The notes: generated from the sequence alone by a model not told the origin. A DNA stretch of 64,000 nt from Flavobacteriaceae bacterium (GCA_030835825.1 JAURRA010000002.1:1-64000), one strand, 5' to 3'; counted from the stretch's first letter, positions 47,973-58,049 are shown. Numbers and translations are program-made.

Positions 47973-48746
47973 TTGAATACAAGAGAAAACCAATTAAAAT
48001 CCATAGATCGGCTATTAACCATAATGGATGACTTGCGTGCCAAGTGCCCGTGGGATAAAAAACAGACCTTAGAGTCGTTGAGGCATCTCACCATTGAAGA
48101 GGTCTACGAATTGGGCGATGCCATTCTTGAAGGTGATATGGAAGAAATCAAACAGGAGCTAGGAGACCTATTACTTCATATTATTTTTTATTCTAAAATT
48201 GGTAGCGAAACTAAGAATTTTGACATCGGGTTGGTGGCAGAATCTATCTCGGATAAATTAGTAGATAGACATCCACATATTTACGGTGATGTCGTGGCAG
48301 AAGATGAAGAAGCTGTCAAGCAGAATTGGGAAAAGCTTAAACTCAAAGAAGGTAAAAAAAGTGTTTTAGAGGGCGTCCCGAAAAGTTTACCTGCCTTAGT
48401 CAAGGCGAGTAGAATTCAAGAAAAGGTGGCCGGAGTTGGTTTTGATTGGGAAAAAACCGAAGACGTCAAAGGTAAATTACTTGAAGAATTGTCCGAACTA
48501 GATCAGGAAGTGCAATTAGGAAATACCGATAGAATCGAGGAAGAATTTGGAGACGTCATGTTCTCTCTGATTAACTATGCCCGGTTTCTAGATGTAAGTC
48601 CAGAAAATGCTTTAGAAAGGACTAATAAGAAATTTATAAAACGATTTCAGTTTATAGAACATCAGGCATCAAGGGCGGGTAAAACTATATCCGATTTATC
48701 TCTAAATGAAATGGAACATTATTGGGAAATGGCTAAAACCAACTAA
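47973..48746 (+). CDS. mazG: Nucleoside triphosphate pyrophosphohydrolase MazG
   Basis: Hydrolyses (d)NTPs to NMP and pyrophosphate, a house-cleaning enzyme also linked to ppGpp control. The 257-residue protein has two MazG folds. The first contains CPWDKKQTLESLRHLTIEEVYELGDAI with the ExxE metal motif and KQELGDLLLHIIF. The second contains LLEELSELDQEV and EEEFGDVMFSLINYAR. I prefer the TTG at 47973 ((M)NTRENQLKSIDRLL, the usual start) to a TTG five codons earlier that overlaps the preceding gene. Its TAA shares the CTAA tetranucleotide with the stop of the opposing DUF349 gene. Confidence 0.92.
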   Translation: MNTRENQLKSIDRLLTIMDDLRAKCPWDKKQTLESLRHLTIEEVYELGDAILEGDMEEIKQELGDLLLHIIFYSKIGSETKNFDIGLVAESISDKLVDRHPHIYGDVVAEDEEAVKQNWEKLKLKEGKKSVLEGVPKSLPALVKASRIQEKVAGVGFDWEKTEDVKGKLLEELSELDQEVQLGNTDRIEEEFGDVMFSLINYARFLDVSPENALERTNKKFIKRFQFIEHQASRAGKTISDLSLNEMEHYWEMAKTN

Positions 48747-50821
48747 TCATCTTCTCTGGCCACGCGCTTCAGGGCATTCATTTTACTTTGGTATTCCTCT
48801 AATTCAACCCGTTTTTTGTCAATATTTTTGTGAACGTCTCTCACCATTGGATTCTTCGAATCTACATTGCTAAAAAATTGTAAATTATTTTCCAATTGAC
48901 GTATTTCTCCGGTAATCTCGTCGATTTTTTTACGAAGCTGTATTTGTTCGTAATCAAATGATCTGGAGTCGTCTGAGGAATACAGGTCTCTTAATTTACT
49001 TTCGTACAGATGACTTTGAAGTTCTTGTTTGGACAGTCCCAATCCCTTAAAAGTTTTGTCAATATATTTGTTGAATTTCGTTTCAACTTCTTTGCCGCCT
49101 CTGGGGACACGACCAAGCGCATTCCACTCAGAGGTCAAAGTTTTGACAAACTGAAGTGCATCCTTTTGGTCGGATGGGATTTCTCTGTCTTTCAATGTTT
49201 TTAAAAACGCAGTCTTATTGTTTAAGGCCTCTATCGCCTCTTTGGTATCTCCACTTCGTTCTTTTTTTAGATTTTCAAAGTATGTGTTGCATGCACTCTT
49301 AAACTGTTTCCAAATTTTATCGCTGTCTTTTCGCGGCACTTGACCTATGGTTTTCCATTCATTCTGAATTTTTTTCATGATTGGAGTCGATACCTTAAAG
49401 TCCGAACTATTCATATGCTCTTCAGCGATAGTAATGAGTTCTTTTTTCTTGGCTAAGTTATCCAAGAGTTCTTTTTTCTGGTTTTTAAAATATTGGTTTT
49501 TATTTCTATTGAAGGTTCTAGTAGCGTCCTTAAAGGCGTCCCAAATGACATTTCTGTCTTTAGAAGGAACTTTACCAATATCAAAATATTGCTCCCTGAG
49601 CTTTTGAACCGCACTACTAGCCTGCTGAAACTCTCGGTGTGTATTATGAGATTTATGGGCTAGGTCATTGATCTTGGCAATGATTTCTTGTTTTCGAGAT
49701 AAATTCTTTAGGTAATTCTCATCGAGTGAGGCATTATAGTCTTGCCGCTTGTCATGAATTATTTTAGTTACATCCTGAAACCTTTTCCAAATCTCTTCAC
49801 TTTGGTCTCTATGTACTGGACCCAATTCCTCTTTCCACATTTTGTGAAAAGTTTGAAGCTCTCTAAATACTTTGTTGTTAAACTGTTTTTTAGCTAATCC
49901 TTCTGCAATTTCAATGATTTTGAGCTTTTGTTCGAGGTTATGCTTGTAGTCCAAGTCTCGAAATTCTCTGTTCAGATGCAAAAAGGTATAAAAGTTTTCG
50001 ACATGGTGGTGATAGGTTTGCCACAGATTGTGGCTTTCAACTCGAGGTACAGCTCCGGTATCTCGCCACTTTTTTTGAAGACCTTTAAAAACCTTATAAA
50101 TTTCAGCCATTTCCTCTGGGGATTCGAAAAGAGCCTTGATGTCATCTATTATTTGAAGCCTAATCTTGAGATTCTGTTGAAGTTTTTCTTCCAATTCGCG
50201 TCTGGAGGCCTTTCTCTTCTGCTGATAAGTCCTAAACAGTTTGTCAAAAGATCGTTTTTCGTCAGATTCGAAGTAAAATGGCACTTGGGATTCCCCAGTC
50301 TCAGATGTTTGTGCTTTCTCAGCTAAGTTTTTAGCCTCATCAAATTGCGTATCAAAGGCTTTTTTCAACGCATCTACTTTATCTCTTAATTGTCGGGTTG
50401 ATTCAGAGGTTAAAAGTAATTCGAAAGCCTTGACCAGTTCCGCCATGCTCATAGTCTCAAATTCATCCGATTCCTGTTCTTCTGAATTCGCTTTTTCCGA
50501 ATCAACTGCTGAGTTTTGAGTTTTTTCTTTTCCAGTAGCATCTGGTTTTGCCTCTGCTTTTGGATTTTCTGGTTCACTTTCTTTAGTACCCGCAATAACT
50601 TTGTCTGAAACAGACTCTAAACTCAATTCAGTTGCTTCTGAAGAATCCTCACCTTCAATCTTGGTAACAGACTTTTTTGTAACTTCAGCAGAATCCTCTT
50701 TTTCAACTGGGTTTGTGGCGTCCTGAGATTGTACAACTTCTGCAGAGTGCTCCTCAGATGGGTTCGCATCGTTCTTATTCTCTGAAGCTCCTAGTGACTC
50801 GTTCTTTTGATCGTCTGACAT
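48743..50821 (-). CDS. DUF349 repeat protein
   Basis: A 692-residue cytoplasmic protein of unknown function. Residues 1 to about 130 are acidic, Glu/Ser/Thr-rich and probably disordered. After that come about five DUF349 repeats, each with the pattern EWKTIGQVPRKDSDKIWKQFKSACNTYF. Examples are KKWRDTGAVPR, EQYFDIGKVPSKDRNVIWDAFK and SEWNALGRVPRGGKEVETKFNKY. Long coiled-coil helices follow, and the C-terminus is also a coiled coil. Such proteins are found in nearly all Bacteroidota. It stands upstream of no obvious partner and converges with mazG. Confidence 0.9.
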   Translation of the reverse strand: MSDDQKNESLGASENKNDANPSEEHSAEVVQSQDATNPVEKEDSAEVTKKSVTKIEGEDSSEATELSLESVSDKVIAGTKESEPENPKAEAKPDATGKEKTQNSAVDSEKANSEEQESDEFETMSMAELVKAFELLLTSESTRQLRDKVDALKKAFDTQFDEAKNLAEKAQTSETGESQVPFYFESDEKRSFDKLFRTYQQKRKASRRELEEKLQQNLKIRLQIIDDIKALFESPEEMAEIYKVFKGLQKKWRDTGAVPRVESHNLWQTYHHHVENFYTFLHLNREFRDLDYKHNLEQKLKIIEIAEGLAKKQFNNKVFRELQTFHKMWKEELGPVHRDQSEEIWKRFQDVTKIIHDKRQDYNASLDENYLKNLSRKQEIIAKINDLAHKSHNTHREFQQASSAVQKLREQYFDIGKVPSKDRNVIWDAFKDATRTFNRNKNQYFKNQKKELLDNLAKKKELITIAEEHMNSSDFKVSTPIMKKIQNEWKTIGQVPRKDSDKIWKQFKSACNTYFENLKKERSGDTKEAIEALNNKTAFLKTLKDREIPSDQKDALQFVKTLTSEWNALGRVPRGGKEVETKFNKYIDKTFKGLGLSKQELQSHLYESKLRDLYSSDDSRSFDYEQIQLRKKIDEITGEIRQLENNLQFFSNVDSKNPMVRDVHKNIDKKRVELEEYQSKMNALKRVAREDD

Positions 50822-50918
50822 TTGTTTCAGTATAAAGGTTCGTAGTAGTGGATATTCTTCAAAGATACGACTAAGCTAAGAATAACCAAATATGTCAACT
50901 GGCTAAGTCACTGCGATT

Positions 50919-51644
50919 TTAGGTTGTCCAAATTTCCCAAGCTTTTTCGGCTTGATAAATGAGCATATCCAGTCCGTTGACGGTCTTCGCCCCATGTTCA
51001 TTTCCTAAATTCAAAAAAGCTGTCTCACTAGGATTGTACACCAAGTCAAAAAATAAATGCCCACGAGTCGCACCGGCGTAAGGAATATCGGGATATGTTT
51101 TAACGTTTGGAAAAGTTCCTAATGGGGTACAATTAATGATTAATGGACGATTCTTTACCGTGTCAATGGTCATTTGGGAATAGCTAATTTGATCTATTTC
51201 TGGATTTCTCGATACCAAAAGATACTCAATCTCTAAAGTTTTTAGCACATATTGCACAGCTTTAGACGCTCCTCCAGTACCCAGCACCAAGGCTCTTTTG
51301 TGCCCAGAAGATAGATGCTCACTCAAGCTTTTTTTAAAGCCAAAGGCATCAGTATTGAAGCCTTTAAGTCCTGTTGTTTTAACTTTTATGGTATTGACTG
51401 CTCCAATTTCGGCTGCTGTTTTATCAATTTCGTCGAGCTGCTCGATGATTTCTGTTTTATAAGGTATGGTTATATTTAATCCTTTCAATTTGTGCCGACT
51501 AATCATGTCGCGGACTTGGCTTAAATCTGGCAAATCAAAGTTCCGATAAAGGTGAGGCAGCTTCTCCTTTTCAAATTTGGAGTTAAAAAACTCGGCCGAA
51601 AAAGAGTGATTTAAATGACGCCCTAAAAGACCGAAATCAGCCAT
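50919..51644 (-). CDS. aroE: Shikimate dehydrogenase
   Basis: Reduces 3-dehydroshikimate with NADPH in aromatic amino acid synthesis. The 241-residue protein has the substrate-binding start FGLLGRHLNHSFSAEFFN, LNITIPYKTEII with the catalytic Lys, GAVNTIK, GFNTDAFGF with the catalytic Asp, the cofactor loop VLGTGGASKAVQYVL, and the C-terminal NGLDMLIYQAEKAWEIW. The ATG at 51644 is chosen by the family start. It overlaps the upstream DUF368 gene by 8 nt, so aroE is coupled to a membrane transporter gene. Confidence 0.95.
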   Translation of the reverse strand: MADFGLLGRHLNHSFSAEFFNSKFEKEKLPHLYRNFDLPDLSQVRDMISRHKLKGLNITIPYKTEIIEQLDEIDKTAAEIGAVNTIKVKTTGLKGFNTDAFGFKKSLSEHLSSGHKRALVLGTGGASKAVQYVLKTLEIEYLLVSRNPEIDQISYSQMTIDTVKNRPLIINCTPLGTFPNVKTYPDIPYAGATRGHLFFDLVYNPSETAFLNLGNEHGAKTVNGLDMLIYQAEKAWEIWTT

Positions 51645-52656
51645 TCCCCGATGTTTTAGTTCCAAATAAAGACAAGCCAACAACTAAAACTATTCCAACA
51701 AAAATAAATCCAATACATATGTAGGTGTCTTGCGACCAATTTGGCAAATAGCGTTGATAGGAAATCACTATATCATGTCCGTTGGCATCTAATAGACGTT
51801 GTCCTAAGTCGTCCGTTTTGAAAATAGTGTTTTTCCAAGGCCAAACAACACCCAAGGACCCAGTTATGAATCCTAGAATTAGGGCCAACGTGCGTCTTTT
51901 AAAATGCTTGAGCACATAGCCAAGTAAATGAGAAAAGAAAACAAGACCTATAATTGATCCCAAAGTAAATACGGCCAATACTAAAAGTAGTCGCATTGTT
52001 TCTCCGTCTTGAAAAATATCAAAATTGCCCGTGAAAATTGAAAGTATGGTGTCAAATAGTGCATTAACTGCATCCACCAGCAGCAACACATAATTTCCAA
52101 GCAAGATGAGGACAAATGATCCAGAAAAACCAGGTAAAGTCATTCCTGATACACTAACTATGCCGCAGATAAAAACAAAAAATAAGTTGTCGTTTTGAGC
52201 CTGTGGCTCTAGGAAGCTCACACTAATCCCCGCCAAAATACCCAACAGAAGAAAGCCCCAGTTTTTAATACTAATTAACTTAAGGTCTTTTTTTACCGCA
52301 TAAATTGAACCGATGATCATGCCAAAAAAGGCGCTCCAGACAAATCGCTCGTAGTGGACAATGAGTAAATCTAAAAGTTTTGAAACACTGAAATAGCTGA
52401 TAATGAAACCTGAGAGTAAAACGGCTAAAAAACTCCCGTTGACATACTGATAAGCCATTTTGAGTCGTCCAGATAATAGTAATAAAACTAATTTCCGATT
52501 GAACTTTTGTAATGTGTAAATGAATTCCTCGTAAAACCCTCCGACTAAGGCCACAACCCCTCCAGATACCCCAGGAACCTTGTTTGCGGCTCCCATGGCA
52601 ATACCTTTGAGAAGTAATAAAATATAGTCTGATATTTGGCGTTTGTAGGTTTTCAC
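51637..52656 (-). CDS. DUF368 membrane protein (PopT-type C55-P translocase), copy 1
   Basis: A 339-residue inner-membrane protein with about nine helices. DUF368 proteins (PopT) have been shown in other bacteria to return undecaprenyl phosphate across the membrane for reuse in cell-wall and polysaccharide synthesis. The two inverted-repeat signatures are GAANKVPGVSGGVVALVGGFYEEFI near the N-terminus and LPGFSGSFVLILLGNY in the middle. The start is GTG at 52656. It lies 4 nt after its paralogue (52661-53560) and overlaps aroE. Confidence 0.88.
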   Translation of the reverse strand: MKTYKRQISDYILLLLKGIAMGAANKVPGVSGGVVALVGGFYEEFIYTLQKFNRKLVLLLLSGRLKMAYQYVNGSFLAVLLSGFIISYFSVSKLLDLLIVHYERFVWSAFFGMIIGSIYAVKKDLKLISIKNWGFLLLGILAGISVSFLEPQAQNDNLFFVFICGIVSVSGMTLPGFSGSFVLILLGNYVLLLVDAVNALFDTILSIFTGNFDIFQDGETMRLLLVLAVFTLGSIIGLVFFSHLLGYVLKHFKRRTLALILGFITGSLGVVWPWKNTIFKTDDLGQRLLDANGHDIVISYQRYLPNWSQDTYICIGFIFVGIVLVVGLSLFGTKTSGNG

Positions 52657-52660
52657 AGTT

Positions 52661-53560
52661 TTAAAGATTTTCTGTTTGAACCTTATCTAAAGCAATAATA
52701 ATACCTAATCCAATAATCATCCAAAATAGTGCTTCGAGGCCATGAGCTTCAGCTGGATATGAGGATGGCCAAACGGCTTGATCGGTAACCCAACTCGAAT
52801 TGATGGATGGAATTTTCCATGGCCAAATTTTATATAAGGAACCAAAAATGAACCCTGTCAATAGAGCTAATACGAAAGTCCTGTAGTGAGTGAACAGCCA
52901 CTTTAGCAAGCGGCTAAAACTTAAAATCCCAACAATAATCCCTGCACCAAATAATAGAATTTTTTTGAAATCTAAATCCTCTACAGCCTGTCCTAATTCG
53001 TCATAGGCGCCCATCAGTACCAAAAGGTATGCTCCAGAAATTCCAGGCAAAATCATAGCGCAAATAGCAATAGCGCCAGCAACGAACAAAAACCACTCCG
53101 GCAAATCTTGACTTCCTGCTGGGAGATTAGTCAAAATAAAAGCCAAACAAATTCCAAAGAGCAGGGTAATGATTGAACTAAGACGCCATTTTTTTAAGGA
53201 CCTACCAACTAAAAAGGTGCTTCCCAAAATCAGCCCAAAAAAAAAGGACCATATCAGGATGGGGTGATTGGCGAGAAGCCATTTGGCTGTTTTGAGAACG
53301 GTTACAAAACTAACAGACATTCCAGCTAGAAGTGCAAGAAAAAAAGATCCATTGATTTCTTGCCAAGTCGCTTGGACTCCTTTGTTTTTGAGTGTTTTAA
53401 GAAGGCTCCATTTGATTTTTGTAATACTGATAATCAACTCCTCGTAGATACCCGTGACAAAAGCAATGGTTCCGCCAGAGACCCCGGGCACCGCTTCTGC
53501 AGCTCCCATTAATAGACCCTTTAAGGCAAGAAAACCATAAGATTTAATCGTGCGTTTCAT
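52661..53560 (-). CDS. DUF368 membrane protein (PopT-type C55-P translocase), copy 2
   Basis: A 299-residue paralogue of the next gene, with the same signatures: GAAEAVPGVSGGTIAFVTGIYEELI and LPGISGAYLLVLMGAYDEL. The two proteins are clearly related but far from identical, so the duplication is old. It begins with ATG, has about nine transmembrane helices and lacks any extra domain. The tandem pair suggests two carriers with different affinities, subcellular use or conditions. Confidence 0.88.
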   Translation of the reverse strand: MKRTIKSYGFLALKGLLMGAAEAVPGVSGGTIAFVTGIYEELIISITKIKWSLLKTLKNKGVQATWQEINGSFFLALLAGMSVSFVTVLKTAKWLLANHPILIWSFFFGLILGSTFLVGRSLKKWRLSSIITLLFGICLAFILTNLPAGSQDLPEWFLFVAGAIAICAMILPGISGAYLLVLMGAYDELGQAVEDLDFKKILLFGAGIIVGILSFSRLLKWLFTHYRTFVLALLTGFIFGSLYKIWPWKIPSINSSWVTDQAVWPSSYPAEAHGLEALFWMIIGLGIIIALDKVQTENL

Positions 53561-53596
53561 CTGTTATGCTAGGCGTAAAACTAATTAAAATTACTT

Positions 53597-54991
53597 CTAA
53601 GCGCTTTTAAAGGTCTCTATAAAACTTATTATAGAAGGTTTCAAGAGAACTGAAGGAAATAGGTCTTCAAGGATAAAGTCGTAGTCAGCATTTTGTTCAT
53701 AAGCCCGTTTTAGATAAGTCAAGCCTTCTTCGGTTTTGAGTTGTTCAATTAAAATCCCTGCTATTCGAAAGTATACTTCTGCCTCGTCAATATGAAAAAC
53801 GGCCGCCTGTTTTAAATTGACAAGCGCTAAATCGGACTGGTTCATTTTTATCAGGTTATCACTTCTTTCAAGCCATATATCAAGGTCGCAAAGACCCAAT
53901 TCAATCATTTGTTTATAGGCTTCCTCAACCTGCTCAAAATGTTTTAATTTTTTTTGAATTTTGGCAAAAACTTTCCAAAATTCAATGTTTTCTTGATCTA
54001 CATTTAGTGCCTTATTTATCGTCGATATGGCTTCATCTAATTCGTTTTGACGATAGAAAAAATTAGCCAGTGCCAACCACCCTTTTTCTAAAATAGGGTC
54101 TTCCTTAATTGTTTTTCGATAAAATTGTAAGGCCATTTCAGTAGCACCCAATAGCTCATAACAATGGCCAATGCGCAGCAGGGCATAGGCTGTTGGGTCA
54201 TCCAAGACGAGGGTAAGTTGATAATTCTCAATGGCTTCATTGTAACGCTTTAAACGTTCCAAAACTTTACCTTTTTCCAAGTAGGCACCAACAAAACTGT
54301 CGTCTGAAATAGTAGCAAAATCATAGGCCGATAATGCTTTTTCATAGGCCTTGATGGCGTAATACTGCTTACCCAGTTGTTGCCAAGCTACTTCGCTATA
54401 AGGGTTGTTTTCCAGATATCCATTTAAATAAAGAATGGCTTCATCGTGCTGAGTTAAGAAGTCAAAACAGTAAATAAGGTTATATAATGCCGAATAGTCT
54501 GTGGGGTCCTCTTTTAAACAATCTATAAAAAAGGACTTGGCATTATTATAATCTTCTAAAAACAAATACTCCATCCCGATAAAGGCGAGTATTTCTCCGG
54601 GATCGTCAGTAAGGTCAAGTACTTTGAGGTACATTTCAATGGCTGTAAGGTGGTTTTCTTTTTTGGAATAAAGAGACGCTCTATGAATGTAAACTTCCTC
54701 ATTTGACGGCTCTATCCGTTCCAAAACGTTCAATAGTTCCTCCGCCTGATCTAGTTGATCCTCGAAAATAAATATCTCTACTTTCAAGAGACTCAAACAC
54801 ATGACATTTGGGTGCTGTTCGAGTCCAAGTTTCAATGCTTTTTTGGCTAAAGCAATTTTTCCAGAATCAATATAATGCTGGACAATGGCCTCAAACTCAA
54901 GGGCGTCAAAGAAGAACACCCTATTGGTTTTTATCATCGACTCAAATCGTGTGAGGCACTGCTCGTATTCCTCAAACATGTTCGACTCCAT
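53597..54991 (-). CDS. Tetratricopeptide repeat protein
   Basis: A 464-residue protein made almost entirely of TPR units, about twelve in number (for example AYEKALSAYDFATISDDSFVGAYLEKG, RYNEAIENYQLTLVLDDPTAYALLRIG and ELDEAISTINKALNVDQENIEFWKVFA). There is no signal peptide, so it is probably a cytoplasmic scaffold. The partner is not known. It starts 84 nt after the aminotransferase gene and 36 nt before the DUF368 pair. Confidence 0.9.
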   Translation of the reverse strand: MESNMFEEYEQCLTRFESMIKTNRVFFFDALEFEAIVQHYIDSGKIALAKKALKLGLEQHPNVMCLSLLKVEIFIFEDQLDQAEELLNVLERIEPSNEEVYIHRASLYSKKENHLTAIEMYLKVLDLTDDPGEILAFIGMEYLFLEDYNNAKSFFIDCLKEDPTDYSALYNLIYCFDFLTQHDEAILYLNGYLENNPYSEVAWQQLGKQYYAIKAYEKALSAYDFATISDDSFVGAYLEKGKVLERLKRYNEAIENYQLTLVLDDPTAYALLRIGHCYELLGATEMALQFYRKTIKEDPILEKGWLALANFFYRQNELDEAISTINKALNVDQENIEFWKVFAKIQKKLKHFEQVEEAYKQMIELGLCDLDIWLERSDNLIKMNQSDLALVNLKQAAVFHIDEAEVYFRIAGILIEQLKTEEGLTYLKRAYEQNADYDFILEDLFPSVLLKPSIISFIETFKSA

Positions 54992-55075
54992 TAACTTTGT
55001 TTTTAACGAATATAAAAGATGCCCCCTTATAAAATGTCCGTTTGGCCAGAGTTTTTTAACAAAGTAATTAACACT

Positions 55076-56272
55076 TTACGATTTCGCGACATAAGCATTT
55101 AAGGAGGCCAATATCGTTTCACAACCTTTGCGGATCTGTTTTGAACTAATGGTCAAAGGTGGCGTTATTCTCAAAGCCTTTGATTCATATAGTAATCCGA
55201 ATAAAATCAAACCGCGTTCGAGACAATCCTTGATGACCCACTGAACAGCCTCTTCCGAAGGCAAAATGGCTGCTAGCATTAATCCTTTACCTCTAATTTC
55301 ACTAATGAGCCGATGCTTCAATTGTGCCCGAATCATTTGTTCTTTAGATAATGTATCTCGAATGAGATGACTTTTTTTCAGAACCTGGAGCGTTGCCAGT
55401 GCTGCGGCAGCTATAATGGGATGCCCGCCAAAAGTTGTAATATGCCCCAATTTTGGATTGTCAGCCAAACTATACATGATTTCTTTGGAGGCTGTAAAAG
55501 CCCCAATGGGCATGCCGCCACCCAAACCTTTTCCCATGACTAAAATATCTGGGATACAATTGTAGTGCTCGAAGCCAAATAATTGTCCAGTTCGGCCCAT
55601 GCCTGGCTGGATTTCATCCAGTATCAGTAGTGCACCAACTTCTGTGCATCTGGCGCGTAAAGCTTCTAAATATCCTAAGTCGGGTAATATAAATCCTGCA
55701 CCACCTTGAATGGTTTCTGCTACAACTGCTGCGGTATTTGTGGTAATTTGGGATAAGTCTTCTCGACTGTTAAAATGAATAAAACTGATGTCGGGGAGCA
55801 GGGGTTCAAATGGTTTTTTTCGCGATTCATAGCCCATAATACTCAAGGCACCATAGGTATTACCGTGATACGCTTGATGCATTGCAATTATTTCTGTACG
55901 ACCTGTCGCACGACGCGCCAATTTCATAGCCCCGTCAATAGCTTCAGTGCCCGAATTGGTCAAATAAGTGCTTTCCAAAGGATGGGGTAGCGACTCAGCG
56001 AGCAGTTTGCATAATCCGATAGGCGCCGATTGCAGATACTCCCCATAGACCATAACATGAAGGTACTTTCCCAGTTGCTTTTTGATGGCTCTAGTAACTG
56101 CCGGGTGTCGATGACCTAAGCTACAAGCCGAAACTCCAGCTACCAGGTCCAAATACTTTTCCCCTCGGTCGTCATAAATATAACAACCCTTGGCTTTTTG
56201 AACTTTGAGTGTATAGGGATGCGGGGTGGTCTGTGCCTGATACTGAAAGAAGTCAGAAGTCTTCATCCTCAT
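55076..56272 (-). CDS. Class III PLP-dependent aminotransferase
   Basis: A 398-residue aminotransferase of the acetylornithine/ornithine/4-aminobutyrate group. It has YLDLVAGVSACSLGHRHPAV, LTNSGTEAIDGAMKLARRATGR for phosphate binding, HQAYHGNTYGALS, ILDEIQPGMGRTG with the Asp that touches the pyridine ring, and the PLP-Lys in VMGKGLGGGMPIGA. No other arg or lysine genes are nearby, so the substrate is unassigned. Either ATG 56272 or ATG 56266 could be the start. The first overlaps the OstA-like gene by 20 nt. Confidence 0.87.
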   Translation of the reverse strand: MRMKTSDFFQYQAQTTPHPYTLKVQKAKGCYIYDDRGEKYLDLVAGVSACSLGHRHPAVTRAIKKQLGKYLHVMVYGEYLQSAPIGLCKLLAESLPHPLESTYLTNSGTEAIDGAMKLARRATGRTEIIAMHQAYHGNTYGALSIMGYESRKKPFEPLLPDISFIHFNSREDLSQITTNTAAVVAETIQGGAGFILPDLGYLEALRARCTEVGALLILDEIQPGMGRTGQLFGFEHYNCIPDILVMGKGLGGGMPIGAFTASKEIMYSLADNPKLGHITTFGGHPIIAAAALATLQVLKKSHLIRDTLSKEQMIRAQLKHRLISEIRGKGLMLAAILPSEEAVQWVIKDCLERGLILFGLLYESKALRITPPLTISSKQIRKGCETILASLNAYVAKS

Positions 56273-58049
56273 CTTTTATTGGTTTGCCCTTTTTTTTCCG
56301 CAGTTCGTCCATGAGTTTTTTGGGAACCGGCTTCTTTTTCAGTAGGTTCGTTGACTTGTCCTTTTCGCGCTCTTTGATCTCATTTGGAGTAGCCGTTTCG
56401 ATCGCCTTAAGACGGGCTTCGTCAAAAAATTCAGTCTGAGGAATATAGGGTGACAGACCTTTAATAACTGGCAGTTCAAGAGGCGGGTCGTCTTTGAATA
56501 AGTCTTCGACACTTTGCGGTCTTTCGTCATCTCGCCAGACAAAGCCTCTTAAAATCCGATCTCTTTCTTCAAGATCTGCTTCGGGATATGACTTTCCGCC
56601 AATCTGAATGTATTTAATGAGTTCTTCGACGGTATTGTCTTCAAAGAGCATCACAATTTTTCCCGATTTAGATACGTCAATTCCAATGAGTTCATTGACC
56701 TCATTCCTCATAAAATATATGGATTCAGCATTTTTGATCACATCAACTTGGTATAGGGCATTGTCGCTAAACAACCCGATTAAGGTTTTGCCCTTAATTT
56801 GATTAAAACCTAATCCTATGGTATCTTTCGATACCACAAAGGCATTGTTAAAAACTCTAAGACTGTCTAGGGTTTCAGTCTTAGGGTTGGCTTTCAAAAT
56901 AATTGTGTCACCAGTCATTTGATTGTCTAAGTGCCAAAGGATAGGATCCTTTTTTTTACCGAAGGCTTCAGCTCCTGAAAACCTTTGGAGATTGATTAAC
57001 TTGGTCAGGCCGCTTGCCTGATTGGTATGTATAGAATCCGCTTTGCCAGCAAGATTCGATTTATAAATTTTGGCGTTGTAATACGCTTTAGTGATGCGTT
57101 TGTCCTCTGGTCCAACAACCTTGATGGTATCACTGTGAATGTAAATGGAATCATTTTCCTGAACTCCAATCGCGACCGCTCTTTTGGTGATATACATCGA
57201 ATCCTGTGCTCGGAATATTTCAGCAAAATGACCTCTTACCACTGTATTATTTAGGGTGTCAGTGACCTGTATGTTGTTGACAGCAGAGGCGTAGTTCCTA
57301 CTGCGATCAAAGTAAAGGCTATCGCCTTTTACAATTGAGTTATTATAAAATAGCTTGGCATCTTTTAAAAAATAGCCTACATCCCTTTTGGTATCATAAT
57401 AGCCGCGTTCGCAATACACCCGACTGTCCTTACTTTGGATAGTACTTGGCCCAAAGAGATAGGCATGACTGCTCTCAGCATAGAAATCTAATTGTTGGGA
57501 ATCGATGACGTATTTGTCATTGACCAAATGAACAGAATCAACAAATTGATATTTTTTAGCGTTCATATAATAACGCCCAATTCTGCTTGTAATAGTTCCG
57601 GTTGTATCTTGTTCTACACGTCCATTATCTTTGTAAAAAGCCTCTTGAACACGCCGGTCGAAATATAATTTTTCAGTAAATATTGTTGATGAAGGGTCTT
57701 TTAAAATAACACCTCCGCTAGCAATAGCTAATTCTGTTTTCCCACTGTAATCTACAAAATCTGAGCGCATTTCCAGAGTGTCGCCTTGCCGAATCAGCAC
57801 ATTGCCATAGGCTTCAATATAATTGTCTTTGGCATAGTGAATGGCTTGATCACACCACATCAATACCCCGTTATGCGATATTCTGACTTGATCACTTTTA
57901 TCGCGGGTGAGAATGGTCCCTCCAGGAAATTTTGACGCGTCCTTTTCTAGGGAAGGCGCGTAATCAATGGTGATTTGTTGCCGCTCTTGAGCATGGCCAA
58001 GACCAGCACAGCACAAGGCAAAAACAACGACATATCGCAATAAACCCAC
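56253..58049 (-). CDS. OstA-like envelope protein (LptA/OstA domain)
   Basis: A 598-residue exported protein. The signal peptide is LLRYVVVFALCCAGLGHAQ. The following region holds OstA/LptA-type beta-jellyroll repeats (VLMWCDQAIHYAKDNYIEAYGNVLIRQGDTLEMRSDFVDY; LYFDRRVQEAFYKDNGRVEQDTTG; VYCERGYYDTKRDVGYFLKDAKLFYN). The C-terminal tail is basic and Lys/Glu-rich. Bacteroidota OstA-like proteins are thought to help carry lipopolysaccharide to the outer membrane. The start codon is GTG at 58049. It overlaps the aminotransferase by 20 nt. Confidence 0.87.
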   Translation of the reverse strand: MGLLRYVVVFALCCAGLGHAQERQQITIDYAPSLEKDASKFPGGTILTRDKSDQVRISHNGVLMWCDQAIHYAKDNYIEAYGNVLIRQGDTLEMRSDFVDYSGKTELAIASGGVILKDPSSTIFTEKLYFDRRVQEAFYKDNGRVEQDTTGTITSRIGRYYMNAKKYQFVDSVHLVNDKYVIDSQQLDFYAESSHAYLFGPSTIQSKDSRVYCERGYYDTKRDVGYFLKDAKLFYNNSIVKGDSLYFDRSRNYASAVNNIQVTDTLNNTVVRGHFAEIFRAQDSMYITKRAVAIGVQENDSIYIHSDTIKVVGPEDKRITKAYYNAKIYKSNLAGKADSIHTNQASGLTKLINLQRFSGAEAFGKKKDPILWHLDNQMTGDTIILKANPKTETLDSLRVFNNAFVVSKDTIGLGFNQIKGKTLIGLFSDNALYQVDVIKNAESIYFMRNEVNELIGIDVSKSGKIVMLFEDNTVEELIKYIQIGGKSYPEADLEERDRILRGFVWRDDERPQSVEDLFKDDPPLELPVIKGLSPYIPQTEFFDEARLKAIETATPNEIKEREKDKSTNLLKKKPVPKKLMDELRKKKGKPIKDEDEDF

